A DNA stretch of 38,786 bases. It comes from Ignavibacteriales bacterium (GTDB taxonomy: Bacteria > Bacteroidota > Ignavibacteria > Ignavibacteriales > Ignavibacteriaceae). The DNA lies in NCBI GenBank assembly GCA_016182615.1, contig JACPGF010000105.1, forward strand, positions 1 to 38,786, given 5' to 3'. The position numbers and the translations under genes are program-made. The notes beneath the pieces were generated by a model that was given only the letters and a program-made list of their open reading frames with translations, made no database searches and was not told the origin of the DNA. Shown one piece after another: positions 27,719 to 34,289 of the stretch (positions within the stretch are counted from its first letter, which is position 1; the number at the start of each line of letters is the position of its first letter).

Positions 27719-28196
27719 GGTTTATACCGGCTTTTGTTGAGCCGATGTTAACGCTGGAACAGACTTTTTTTGTTGTAGATAGCGCGTAGGGAATCGAATC
27801 AACCAAGGCACGGTCGCCGCGGGTAAAACCTTTTTGTACAAGAGCCGAATATCCGGCAATATAATCGATGCCGCACGTATCGGCAGCTTTGTCTAATGCT
27901 TCGGCCAGTTTAACGTATTCTTCCACGCCAAAACCATCGCCGACTATGCCAATAGGGGTAACGGCAACTCTTTTGTTGGCAATGGAGATGCCATAGCGGT
28001 GCTCAATTTCCTGAGCCAGTTTTACGTGTTGCCCGGCGTAGCGTACAACTTTTTCATAAATCTTTTGGGCGGTTACGGCAACATTCCTGTCGGCACAGTC
28101 ACGCAGGCTAATGCCCATGGTAACGGTGCGGATATCAAAATGTTCCACTTCCGTCATTTTAATGGTCGAGAGTATCTCTTCAAACTCGTAAGGCAC
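27678..28196 (-). pseudogene. UPF0210 / PFL-like (DUF711) protein, N-terminal fragment of a broken gene
   Basis: The start is a GTG at 28196, supported by AGAAGGA about 9 bases upstream and by the family N-terminus (FDIRTVTMGISLRDCAD). The matching part runs to [10 protein letters not shown] (27720). The last 14 codons are out of frame. Intact members have about 43 more residues between AGIN and GAFHG; these are missing, and the downstream frame resumes after one extra base. Around the join the sequence reads CCGGT-ATAAA-CCGGT, a direct repeat that could have mediated a deletion. It follows the ACT-domain gene by 28 bp, the usual genomic partner of this family. Confidence 0.87.
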
Positions 28197-28224
28197 GGTA
28201 TTTTCCTTCTTAAACGTTTAGGTG

Positions 28225-28647
28225 TTAGATTCTGTGCATGAAACGGAAAACATCCTCATGCTGAAGATAAATTTTAATTTTCAGGGTTTCAGCGATACTG
28301 TTCATTTCTTCCTGCAAGTCCTTAATTGTTGTGTTGCTGCCCGAGAGGTCAATCAGCATAATCATGGTAAAAAACTCCTGCATGATTTTTTGCGAAAGAT
28401 CCAGAATATCGCAGTTCTGCGCGCTGAGTTTTGCAGATACGGCACTGATAACACCCGGGTGGTTAACACCAAAGGCGGTAAGAATTGCCCGGTCACCTGC
28501 TTTTCCTGTTGATGCCGGCAAATCGCCGCCGTTTTGCTGTAACTGCTGCGAAACGTATGCATTTAATGCATCGGGTGAGGCGTTTTTACCCAGTTCTTTA
28601 ATCCCTTTAATAACCAGTTCCCGAATTTGTTCTTCGGATGTACTCAC
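28225..28647 (-). CDS. ACT-domain protein (UPF0237-like)
   Basis: A 140-residue cytoplasmic protein. Residues about 1-50 form a helical extension, then an ACT domain (about 52-130) opens RAILTAFGVNHPGVISAVSAKLSAQNCDILDLSQ and continues with FFTMIMLIDLS, the amino-acid-sensing fold of small UPF0237 proteins. These are typically encoded directly before UPF0210/PFL-like genes, as here, and presumably regulate or partner them. The start is a GTG whose codon overlaps the TGA stop of the preceding gene (GTGA, 28644-28647), implying translational coupling. If its partner is truly broken, this protein may be functionless in this strain. Confidence 0.9.
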   Translation of the reverse strand: MSTSEEQIRELVIKGIKELGKNASPDALNAYVSQQLQQNGGDLPASTGKAGDRAILTAFGVNHPGVISAVSAKLSAQNCDILDLSQKIMQEFFTMIMLIDLSGSNTTIKDLQEEMNSIAETLKIKIYLQHEDVFRFMHRI

Positions 28648-29510
28648 GGTTTGGCTCCTTGAAAATCAGTTTCTAAATAATGTAATGCACTCTCGTGTAT
28701 TTCTTTGTTTTTCTCTAAGGCGTATTTCTCTGCATTTTCCAGGTTTCCGGTGTAAAAACGCAGCAATAATAAATCACCAATCAGCAAAGCATCAAGCACC
28801 CGTTGTTCTTGCAAAGCCTGTACCGTAAGATAACCAAACAAAGCGTTCCAACCCAAAGAAAGTGCGCCGCTAAAGTAGTGCCCGGTGTATATTGAACCGC
28901 TGCCCGGCAAAACAGCAGAAATAAGCTTTATAAAACTAACAGGATATTTTTTATTATCCACATCCAAACAGAAATTTTTTAGAAATTTTGCCGAATCACA
29001 TTTGTCAAAATATTCAGCCGCGGCTTTCCAGTCATCATCAAATATCTTTGCCCAGCCGTACCAGTAGTTTAGAGCAGGCAGCAGAGAAACATTCTGCCGG
29101 TTTTGAGCCATTGCATCTAAAATGCCGTAAGCCTGACTGCTGTTTTTATTAAGGATGTGGACTTGTATCAGGGCGAATTGCAAATCCTGTATTTCAGCAC
29201 TGCTTTTTGAAAAGGCAAGCGCCCGGTTCATACAATCTATTGCAAACGTGTATTTACCTCCTTGCAGGTAAGCTTCCGCCTGCCCGAGTAATACCCTGCG
29301 TGCATAAGTCTTCTGTTTGTCAAAAAATAAAACCCGCTCATACTCCGTTACGGCATCAAAAGGGTTGCCGGATTGCAGGAGGGAATCGGCAAAGCGGAGT
29401 TGCAAGACAAAAACAGAATCGCCGGACGGTGCAGCCTGTGCACTGGTGATTCCGCTAAGCATGAATAAAATGGCGTAAAAAACGGAGAGAATATCATGTC
29501 TTACTCGCAT
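28644..29510 (-). CDS. Exported TPR-like protein with C-terminal membrane hairpin
   Basis: The 288-residue product has a signal peptide (VFYAILFMLSGITSAQA), an alpha-helical TPR-like region (about 30-185; LLQSGNPFDAVTEYERVLF, AEAYLQGGKYTFAIDCMNRAL) and a hydrophobic end with the motif SAVLPGSGSIYTGHYFSGALSL followed by RFYTGNLENAEKYAL. The same motif pair occurs in the gene immediately upstream, so the two are divergent paralogues. I do not recognise a named function; related proteins pair a Pro-Gly-x-Gly-x-x-Tyr turn with two membrane helices. It overlaps the upstream gene by 10 bp and the downstream one by 4 bp, so it sits firmly in this operon. Confidence 0.85.
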   Translation of the reverse strand: MRVRHDILSVFYAILFMLSGITSAQAAPSGDSVFVLQLRFADSLLQSGNPFDAVTEYERVLFFDKQKTYARRVLLGQAEAYLQGGKYTFAIDCMNRALAFSKSSAEIQDLQFALIQVHILNKNSSQAYGILDAMAQNRQNVSLLPALNYWYGWAKIFDDDWKAAAEYFDKCDSAKFLKNFCLDVDNKKYPVSFIKLISAVLPGSGSIYTGHYFSGALSLGWNALFGYLTVQALQEQRVLDALLIGDLLLLRFYTGNLENAEKYALEKNKEIHESALHYLETDFQGAKP

Positions 29511-30331
29511 GGCGGTTTTACCATTTGTGGCTGCAAAAAGTAATCATTGTCTTGTAGAAATTGCAAGGTTTGCTGTTTAACCGCATCCTCCTCTTTTGCC
29601 GTTGTAATAATTGCCTGTTTGTATGAGCCGTATATCGTGCCGCCATAAAACAGTGTAGCACTCACTCCCGTTATCCATCCCCGTGCTGTATGATGGTGCT
29701 TAAAATTTTCAATGGTAAGGTAGGTAAACAATCCAGTCAGGATAAAGCCGAACGCGCCTTCTTCATAGCTGCGGGTGTATATTTTACCCAAACCGGGCAG
29801 TACTGCCGAAAGCCCGGCTGCAAGCATCGGGCTGTACCGCGCGCGCTCCATCGCCTTGGTTTGACTTTTCATAAACTCATGGAACAATACGGGACCGGTA
29901 TTATTTTCGTTGTTCTTTTCAGCATAGCCATGCTGCATAAATTTATATACACAGTTTAGTGGAATGAACTCATGGTGTAAGGATTCAGGTGCATTAGTGT
30001 TTAATAAACTGTGCATTTTTTCCGGGTGTGCCGAATTAAAGGAAAGCCGCGCCATGTTCCGGTAGAACTCCGCTTTAAACAAATTGTTTTGGAGCTGCCG
30101 TACCACTATTAGGGCTGAATCAATGTTGTCTAAATGCAAGAGACAGAGAGAACGGAAAAACAGCGTTGAATCCTGCGCGGGTAAGGCTGCATATTCTTCG
30201 GCTGCGCGGAGATAGTCCGCACTGCAGAACAAGTGGTTGGCAAATGCAAGCCGTTCATGAGCTTGGCGGAATGGCAATCCCTGCGCTGTAAGAGGTGAAA
30301 GCAGAAGGAGTGTTAATAGAAGATAACGCAT
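29501..30331 (-). CDS. Exported helical-repeat protein with C-terminal membrane hairpin, paralogue of the next gene
   Basis: A 276-residue protein with signal peptide MRYLLLTLLLLSPLTAQG, a helical TPR-like middle (LFCSADYLRAAEEYAAL, LLHLDNIDSALIVVRQL) and a membrane-inserting end with SAVLPGLGKIYTRSYEEGAF, LTGLFTYLTIENF and LFYGGTIYGSYKQA. It starts only 8 bp after the YidD-like gene and overlaps the following paralogue, so the three are translated together. A role with the YidD-like protein in envelope or outer-membrane assembly is an inference from context only. The function is not known. Confidence 0.85.
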   Translation of the reverse strand: MRYLLLTLLLLSPLTAQGLPFRQAHERLAFANHLFCSADYLRAAEEYAALPAQDSTLFFRSLCLLHLDNIDSALIVVRQLQNNLFKAEFYRNMARLSFNSAHPEKMHSLLNTNAPESLHHEFIPLNCVYKFMQHGYAEKNNENNTGPVLFHEFMKSQTKAMERARYSPMLAAGLSAVLPGLGKIYTRSYEEGAFGFILTGLFTYLTIENFKHHHTARGWITGVSATLFYGGTIYGSYKQAIITTAKEEDAVKQQTLQFLQDNDYFLQPQMVKPPCE

Positions 30332-30339
30332 CTGCCGCC

Positions 30340-30771
30340 TTATTTGCTGCCCTGAGGGGCATTTTTATATTTAGATACAGGGTCGAGGAGCTTGTTTGTG
30401 GCTTTATCCAGATGATACAGTTTCCCCCGGTTGATAAAATTTGCATCGCGGGTAAGGCGGTCTGCTGTTAAAAATAATGCTGCCGGAAAAGATACCTGTT
30501 CCGTGGCCTGCAAAAAAAACGATGAACAGCTTGGAGAGAAGGGGCAGCGTGAACCGTCGGGCTCGGAGATAAAATATTGATAAACGGCAAAGAGTGGTTT
30601 TACCAGGATGTCAGAAGGCTTTTTAAAAGACACAGTGAAGTTTTCGTGGGGATGTTCCGTTGGATTCACTCCATACGATTTGTTTACTTTGCCCCATTTT
30701 ACCGTTCCGGTTTGGGCGGCCGCATTATGGGCAGCAACAAATATCAGCAAACATAAAAAAAATCGATACAT
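30340..30771 (-). CDS. Exported YidD-like protein (membrane protein insertion efficiency factor domain)
   Basis: The 143-residue protein contains a recognisable YidD domain at about 56-115: KPLFAVYQYFISEPDGSRCPFSPSCSSFF, with the paired-Cys pattern of the family (usually CRFxPTCSxY), and DRLTRDANFINRG. Classical YidD is a cytoplasmic membrane-associated protein of about 70-100 residues, usually encoded between rnpA and yidC. This one instead has a signal peptide (MYRFFLCLLIFVAAHNAAAQ), a 35-residue linker and a C-terminal tail, and heads an operon with two TPR/membrane-hairpin genes. The role is inferred to lie in the envelope rather than with YidC. The usual Arg of CRF is Pro here. Confidence 0.82.
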   Translation of the reverse strand: MYRFFLCLLIFVAAHNAAAQTGTVKWGKVNKSYGVNPTEHPHENFTVSFKKPSDILVKPLFAVYQYFISEPDGSRCPFSPSCSSFFLQATEQVSFPAALFLTADRLTRDANFINRGKLYHLDKATNKLLDPVSKYKNAPQGSK

Positions 30772-31099
30772 CCGGTTCTATTAAAAGTGTGCCTGCAAGA
30801 TAAAGAGTTTGGCGGGTAAAGAAAACAGGTAAACCTGGAATTTTTAGTTTGGATGGCGATGGAAACTGGAATCGCTTGAGATATTTTGTGCGGCGTGCAT
30901 GTTTTGCTAGCAATGCAGAGACGATCCAGATACAGTTAAGACTGAGATGCTGGTTTAAAATACAAAAGGGTTGACTATGGTGCGCAAAGCCAACCCTGAA
31001 GAAACCACTAGTAAAAAGAACACGAAGATGTGATTCTTCTTAACCCATACAAGTCAACAATTAAAATACAACCTGCGGGTATTATTAACAAATTATTTT
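30772..31099. other. 328-bp intergenic region between pta and the YidD-like operon
   Basis: Both flanking genes are on the minus strand. I see no gene. GGGTTG (30968-30973) and CAACCC (30991-30996) could pair; on the minus strand the stem is followed by TTTTGTATTTTA, so it may be a weak terminator for pta. The promoter of the YidD-like operon should lie between it and 30771, but no clear boxes are visible. Confidence 0.45.
30968..30996 (-). terminator. Possible weak terminator downstream of pta
   Basis: A 6-bp stem GGGTTG/CAACCC with a 17-base loop, followed on the minus strand by TTTTGTATTTTA, about 105 bp past the pta stop. The loop is long and the stem short, so confidence is low. Confidence 0.3.
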
Positions 31100-32080
31100 T
31101 TAGGCCATCAGCAAAGCAATTGCTGCGGTGTTAACAATGTCTTCGACACTACAGCCGCGGCTTAAATCGAAATACGGTTTTTTTAGGCCTTGATTAACCG
31201 GTCCTACTGCCTCTGCACCGCCCATGCGTTGTGCAATTTTGTATCCGATATTTCCTGCCTGAAGGTCGGGGAAGACAAGGACATTTGCACGACCTGCAAC
31301 TTCGCTGCCCGGTGCTTTTTTCTTGCCTATGCTGTCAACAACAGCAGCGTCAAACTGCAATTCACCGTCAACGGCAAGGTCAGGGCGCTTTTCTTTAACA
31401 AGGGCAGTAGCTTGCCGCACCTTGTCAACCAGTTCATGTTCAGCAGAACCTTTTGTTGAGAAAGAGAGCATTGCAACGTACGCTTTTTCACCGGTCAATT
31501 TTGCATGGTTGTCGGCAGTGCTAATCGCGATGTCTGCTAACTGGCCAGCATCGGGATTTGGAACAACGGCGCAGTCTGCATAACTATAAACCATTTCAGG
31601 AAAGCACATCAGAAAGAAGCTGGATACGAGAGAAATGCCTTCCTTCATGCCAACGCATTGTATGGATGCACGCATAACATCGGCTGTTGAAGCAAAGGAG
31701 CCCCCGACAACCGCATCTGCCATGCCTTCAGCCAGCATCATGCCGGCAAAAAACAAATCGCGTTTCATAGTTTCGCGGGCTTGCTCTATGGTAACACCTT
31801 TGTGTTTTCTTTTATTGTAAAAGATATTGGCAAAATCGCTCAGTTTCTCCGATTTTTCCATATCAATTATTCTGACCCCCTGCAGGTTAACCCCGTGTTT
31901 TGCCGCTGATGCACGGATGGTTTCTTCGTTACCGAGTGTAATAACCTGCGCGATTCCGCGCTGCGTTAATGATTCTGCTGCTTTTAATACACGCTCATCG
32001 TGCGACTCCGGTAAAACTACCGTTTTTTTGCGTTGAGCGGCTTTTTCACATATTTGTTCTAAAAGTGGAATTGTTCCCAT
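31100..32080 (-). CDS. pta: Phosphate acetyltransferase
   Basis: Pta interconverts acetyl-CoA plus phosphate and acetyl phosphate plus CoA, normally working with acetate kinase to make ATP and acetate. The 326-residue length is that of the short, catalytic-domain-only form. Family signatures include VVLPESHDERVLKAAE at the N-terminus, ADAVVGGSFASTADVMRASIQ, VPNPDAGQLADIAISTA, ELQFDAAVVDSIGKKKAPGS, ANVLVFPDLQAGNIGYKIAQR and the end DLSRGCSVEDIVNTAAI. No ackA is next to it; the ADP-forming CoA ligase elsewhere in the window could be an alternative ATP-yielding route. It is divergent from the MFS gene and appears monocistronic. Confidence 0.96.
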   Translation of the reverse strand: MGTIPLLEQICEKAAQRKKTVVLPESHDERVLKAAESLTQRGIAQVITLGNEETIRASAAKHGVNLQGVRIIDMEKSEKLSDFANIFYNKRKHKGVTIEQARETMKRDLFFAGMMLAEGMADAVVGGSFASTADVMRASIQCVGMKEGISLVSSFFLMCFPEMVYSYADCAVVPNPDAGQLADIAISTADNHAKLTGEKAYVAMLSFSTKGSAEHELVDKVRQATALVKEKRPDLAVDGELQFDAAVVDSIGKKKAPGSEVAGRANVLVFPDLQAGNIGYKIAQRMGGAEAVGPVNQGLKKPYFDLSRGCSVEDIVNTAAIALLMA

Positions 32081-32143
32081 TTTGATTGCTTATCTGTTAA
32101 TTATGAAACATGTCGTACAAAATTAAGAAATATTTTTTTGGAT

Positions 32144-32172
32144 TTATCTATATTAATGGTATTGATAGATAA
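32144..32172. promoter_or_regulatory. Inverted repeat, candidate operator upstream of the MFS transporter
   Basis: TTATCTAT (32144-32151) and ATAGATAA (32165-32172) form an exact 8-bp inverted repeat, centre-to-centre 21 bp or two helical turns, 35 bp before the transporter start and 64 bp from the divergent pta start. The geometry suits a dimeric repressor, but no regulator gene is adjacent. Confidence 0.35.
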
Positions 32173-32206
32173 TTTTCCCGGAACATTCACCCGAAATCTT
32201 ACAATC

Positions 32207-33505
32207 ATGAAAAAACCGCAACTAAATTTCTGGCAAATCTGGAACATGAGCTTTGGCTTCCTCGGTATTCAGTTTGGATTTGCCCTGCAAAATGCTAATG
32301 TTTCCCGCATTTTTGAAACGCTCGGCGCCAGTATTGATGCTATTCCCATTCTTTGGATTGCCGCCCCTACTACCGGTCTGATAATTCAACCTATAATCGG
32401 GTATCTAAGTGACAGGACGTGGAACAAGCTTGGCCGCCGCCGCCCTTATTTCCTTATCGGTGCTATCTTAGCTTCACTGGCACTTATCATCATGCCAAAC
32501 TCACCCGCTCTTTGGGTTGCTGCCGGAATGTTGTGGATACTTGATGCTTCAATTAATATATCTATGGAGCCATTCAGGGCTTTGGTTGCCGATATTCTTC
32601 CTTCAGAGCAGCGGACAACCGGATTTGCCGTGCAGAGTTTTTTCATTGGCCTCGGAGCGATAGTTGCGTCGGCTTTGCCATATATATTTACCAACTGGTT
32701 TAATATTGCAAACACCGCACCGAAAGGTGAAATCCCGCTTTCCGTTCAGTACTCTTTTTACATCGGTGCTCTTGCATTTATCGGTGCCGTTTCATGGACG
32801 GTTTTCCGCACGAAAGAGTACCCGCCGGAAAATATTGCCGAGTTTGAGAAATACAAACAAGAAAACAAAGGTTTACTGCACGGATTTGGTGATATTATCA
32901 AGTCCTTTGGCAGCATGCCAAAAACCATGATACAACTTGCCGTAGTGCAGTATTTTTCATGGTTCGCATTATTTGCCATGTGGATTTACACGACCGGAGC
33001 AGTTACAAGGCACATTTACGGCGCAACGGATGCAGCATCAGCGCAGTATAATCAGGGTGCCGATTGGGTAGGAGTATTGTTCGCGGTTTACAACGGCTTT
33101 GCTGCAATTACGGCTTTTTTACTGCCGCTTATTGCAAAATATACCAGCCGCAAGACGGTTCACATGATTAGCTTGTTTATTGGCGGTATTTCCCTGTTCT
33201 CATTTAGCATAATCAAATCGCCTGAACTGCTGCTGTTATCCGAACTCGGTATCGGTTTGGCGTGGGCTTCTATTTTATCAATGCCATACGCTATTCTTGC
33301 CGGTGCACTGCCTGCAAATAAAATGGGCGTGTACATGGGCATATTTAATTTTTTTATTGTTATACCGCAGATAACCGCCGCGGGTATTCTTGGCTGGCTT
33401 ATCCACCACTACTTTGGCAACGACCCGATGTTTGCATTAATAATTGGCGGCATTTCGATGTTTATTGCCGGAATAGCAGTAATGTTCGTACAGGATAAGG
33501 ATTGA
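32207..33505 (+). CDS. MFS sugar transporter (SLC45/GPH-like)
   Basis: I place the start at 32207 rather than the track's 32138, because homologous proteins begin MKKPxLxFWQIWNMSFGFLGIQFGFALQNANVSRIF. This gives 432 residues and 12 predicted membrane segments. The family-typical motif A is GYLSDRTWNKLGRRRPYFLIGA, and the stretch LDASINISMEPFRALVADILP is highly conserved in Bacteroidota relatives linked to maltose/sucrose-type uptake. A proton- or cation-coupled inner-membrane carrier for a disaccharide is likely; the exact sugar cannot be read from sequence. It is followed by a 784-bp repeat-rich spacer before galT, so co-transcription with galT is doubtful. Confidence 0.93.
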   Translation: MKKPQLNFWQIWNMSFGFLGIQFGFALQNANVSRIFETLGASIDAIPILWIAAPTTGLIIQPIIGYLSDRTWNKLGRRRPYFLIGAILASLALIIMPNSPALWVAAGMLWILDASINISMEPFRALVADILPSEQRTTGFAVQSFFIGLGAIVASALPYIFTNWFNIANTAPKGEIPLSVQYSFYIGALAFIGAVSWTVFRTKEYPPENIAEFEKYKQENKGLLHGFGDIIKSFGSMPKTMIQLAVVQYFSWFALFAMWIYTTGAVTRHIYGATDAASAQYNQGADWVGVLFAVYNGFAAITAFLLPLIAKYTSRKTVHMISLFIGGISLFSFSIIKSPELLLLSELGIGLAWASILSMPYAILAGALPANKMGVYMGIFNFFIVIPQITAAGILGWLIHHYFGNDPMFALIIGGISMFIAGIAVMFVQDKD

Positions 33506-33556
33506 GTTGGCTAATTAAAGGGCATACAGCATTTTTATCCTTGAATGCATGAGGTT

Positions 33557-33828
33557 GTTGACAGCATTGCTTTTTTTACCCCAAAAGTAGTTGAAGACAG
33601 CACTGCTTTTTTACCCCGAAGGGGTTAAATCTCAATAACCGCGGGTTTCTTACCCGCGGAACAAAAACAAACATATTTTCGTCCCCGAACGGGGGCGAAC
33701 CTTATGTAGATTAATAGATATCTTCACCTATTCGGAAATAACGTGAACAATTGCAATAAATTTCAGAAAATAGAAATTCTTAGCAACTAAGCATTGCGGT
33801 TCGCCCCCTTCGGGGCAATGCTGTCAAC
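33557..33828. repeat. 272-bp segment bounded by a 14-bp perfect inverted repeat
   Basis: GTTGACAGCATTGC (33557-33570) is exactly inverted at 33815-33828. Between them lie several GC-rich mini-hairpins and no ORF. A second, degenerate copy of the left end (GACAGCACTGC) follows 33 bp inside. This is compatible with a non-autonomous mobile element. I see no flanking target duplication that I trust. Confidence 0.6.
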
Positions 33829-33856
33829 TTAAGGAAAAAAGTTGCGCAAAGTTTCC

Positions 33857-33990
33857 AAGTCCCTCCTTTTTGAAAGGAGGGTGGATCGCTTTAGCGAGAC
33901 GGGAGAATTGTTTTAGCGGCATTGGCACTGCCTAAAAACGATTCCCCCGCTTCGCCGCGGCGAACAACCCCTTTTCAAAAAGGGGGACTT
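33857..33990. repeat. 134-bp multi-hairpin palindromic element (MITE/REP-like or structured RNA)
   Basis: The ends AAGTCCC... and ...GGGGACTT are complementary, and the whole element folds on itself. Hairpin 1 is CCCTCCTTT-TTG-AAAGGAGGG (33861-33881), hairpin 2 is TCGC-TTTA-GCGA, and the central stem is CGGGAGAATTGTTTTAG paired imperfectly with CTAAAAACGATTCCCCCG. Hairpin 4 is TTCGCC-GC-GGCGAA (33951-33964) and hairpin 5 is CCCCTTTT-CA-AAAAGGGG (33968-33985). The left and right halves mirror each other, giving a cloverleaf-like symmetric fold. No ORF is inside. Confidence 0.75.
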
Positions 33991-34238
33991 CGGAAAAACC
34001 ATTTTTATAATTTTGTCAATCCTTAAGTTGTTTCGCCGCGGCGAACCTTCGCAAGGAGAGGGGTCTGCAACTGTATGTTATTGAAGAGGTTACTATCTTC
34101 CTGCGATTGTAATGCATTATTGGGGTTAAATGTTGCTCGGTTTGTTCATTTCTTGTTCGTTAAGGGATTGGAATAAAACAAGTAGCATCTATAAGGAATA
34201 ATAATTTAATCTGAGTTTAGTTTATCGTCTATAATTAA

Positions 34239-34271
34239 CGGGGTGCTTTGGTACCCCGGTTTTATTTTATT
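34239..34271 (+). terminator. Terminator-like hairpin just upstream of galT (possible attenuator)
   Basis: CGGGGT (34239-34244) pairs with ACCCCG (34253-34258), extendable with one bulge, followed by GTTTTATTTTATT. The galT start is only 31 bp downstream, so it either stops read-through from the repeat region or works as a leader attenuator. Confidence 0.6.
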
Positions 34272-34289
34272 AAATACGGGTAACACGCT

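Larger units (their letters stand above)
33506..34289. other. 784-bp repeat-rich intergenic region
   Basis: No protein gene is supported. The region is packed with small hairpins: ACCCC-GAA-GGGGT (33613-33625), CCGCGGGT-TTCTT-ACCCGCGG (33639-33659), CCCCG-AA-CGGGG (33683-33694), and the larger inverted repeats listed separately. It also holds an imperfect tandem duplication of a GACAGCAYTGC-T7-ACCCC unit (33558-33620). A third copy of TTCGCCGCGGCGAA lies at 34032-34045. The texture is that of nested non-coding dispersed elements. Confidence 0.75.

Noticed and set aside
27324-27740. 138-codon plus-strand ORF in the UPF0210 locus
   Set aside because: A shadow of the antisense strand of recognisable UPF0210 sequence; it spans the deletion junction only by chance.
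33506-34289. CRISPR array in the repeat-rich spacer
   Set aside because: The repeats are palindromic and of different kinds, with no regular direct repeat and spacer spacing, and no cas genes are present.
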